Below, piece after piece: positions 5,880 through 6,224 of a stretch of DNA of 6,224 nt (position 1 is its first letter; each line of letters starts with the position of its first letter). Made by a program: the position numbers and the translations under genes. The stretch is from assembly GCA_030045215.1 (NCBI GenBank), contig JASIBJ010000540.1, positions 1 through 6,224 on the forward strand. The letters are read 5' to 3'. The stretch is from Streptosporangiaceae bacterium. Lineage in GTDB: Bacteria; Actinomycetota; Actinomycetes; Streptosporangiales; Streptosporangiaceae. The notes under the pieces are model-generated. The model had not been told where the DNA came from. It saw nothing but the letters and a program-made list of their open reading frames with translations, and searched no databases.

Positions 5880-6224
5880 ATGGATCAGTACCGCACGCAC
5901 TGGATTAGCGGCAAGCCGTGGACCGGAGAGGCGGCGGCCCGCGGTGACATCTACAACCCCGCCACCGGCAGGGTCACGGGGACCGTCGACTTCGCCGGCG
6001 CGGCCGAGGTGGGCGCGGCCGTGGCGGCCGCCGAAGAGGCGCTGCCCGGCTGGCGGGAAACGTCGCTGGTCAAACGGGCCAGCGTGATGTTCGCGTTCCG
6101 TGATCTGGTGCGCTCGCGCCAGGCCGAGCTGGCGGCGATCATCACCGCCGAGCACGGCAAGGTGCGGTCGGACGCGGCCGGGGAGGTCGCCAGGGGCCTG
6201 GAAGTGGTGGACTTCGCGTGCGGC
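5880..6224 (+). CDS. mmsA: CoA-acylating methylmalonate-semialdehyde dehydrogenase, N-terminal part (cut by window edge)
   Basis: The first 115 residues of an aldehyde dehydrogenase family protein; the full family is about 500 residues, so some three quarters lies outside. The N-terminus HWISGKPW (7-14) and YNPATGRVTG (25-34), then TAEHGK (89-94) and the run GEVARGLEVV-DFACG (101-115), identify the MmsA/IolA branch rather than a general aldehyde dehydrogenase. Known members oxidise methylmalonate or malonate semialdehyde with NAD+ and CoA to propionyl- or acetyl-CoA, serving valine, inositol, beta-alanine or pyrimidine breakdown. The catalytic Cys and Glu lie beyond the edge and cannot be checked. 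ATG 5880 gives the expected N-terminus. GGAAGG (5863-5868) is an only fair ribosome site, 11 bases upstream. It is divergent from pucR and probably controlled through the TACA-N3-TGTA sites. Which pathway it serves depends on genes to the right of the window. Confidence 0.9.
   Translation, partial: MDQYRTHWISGKPWTGEAAARGDIYNPATGRVTGTVDFAGAAEVGAAVAAAEEALPGWRETSLVKRASVMFAFRDLVRSRQAELAAIITAEHGKVRSDAAGEVARGLEVVDFACG

Overview
The window is high-GC DNA with strongly G/C-biased third codon positions. It carries families typical of actinobacteria: a secreted LysM protein with an Rpf/transglycosylase-like C-terminus, a PucR-type regulator, a DUF1349 protein and an apparently leaderless sugar kinase. 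It looks like ordinary chromosome of a mycelial-type Actinomycetota member. I see no mobile element, CRISPR array, tRNA or rRNA. I cannot name the genus from the sequence alone.

Layout: 1-300 is a palindrome-rich leader without a convincing gene. It is followed by a secreted LysM/Rpf-like cell-wall protein (301-1005, +), an inosine-uridine type nucleoside hydrolase (1015-1950, -), a PfkB-family ribokinase (1986-2924, +), a VOC/glyoxalase-fold protein (2932-3348, -), a cytoplasmic DUF1349 protein (3510-4055, +), a PucR-family regulator (4066-5670, -), and the 5' part of a CoA-acylating methylmalonate-semialdehyde dehydrogenase, mmsA-like (5880 to the window edge, +). All seven genes alternate strand. 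The three convergent pairs are 7-10 bp apart, and the three divergent pairs share gaps of 35, 161 and 209 bp. No two adjacent genes here can form an operon, so all regulation must sit in the divergent gaps or upstream of 301.

Functionally, nucleoside hydrolase plus ribokinase is a two-step route from ribonucleoside to free base and ribose 5-phosphate. The PucR-mmsA pair fits control of (methyl)malonate-semialdehyde oxidation. That step ends valine or inositol breakdown and also reductive pyrimidine/beta-alanine breakdown. Uridine use could link the two halves (uridine to uracil plus ribose; uracil to beta-alanine to malonate semialdehyde), but the middle enzymes are not in this window, so this link is inference.

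The most notable non-coding signal is a pair of TACA-N3-TGTA inverted repeats between pucR and mmsA. Their centres are exactly 32 bp apart, about three helical turns, which makes them good operator candidates. Also worth a look are a palindromic CTATAG shared -10 region between the nucleoside hydrolase and a probably leaderless ribokinase, and a VOC protein that appears to lack the usual metal ligands. I found no clear previously undescribed multi-gene system.
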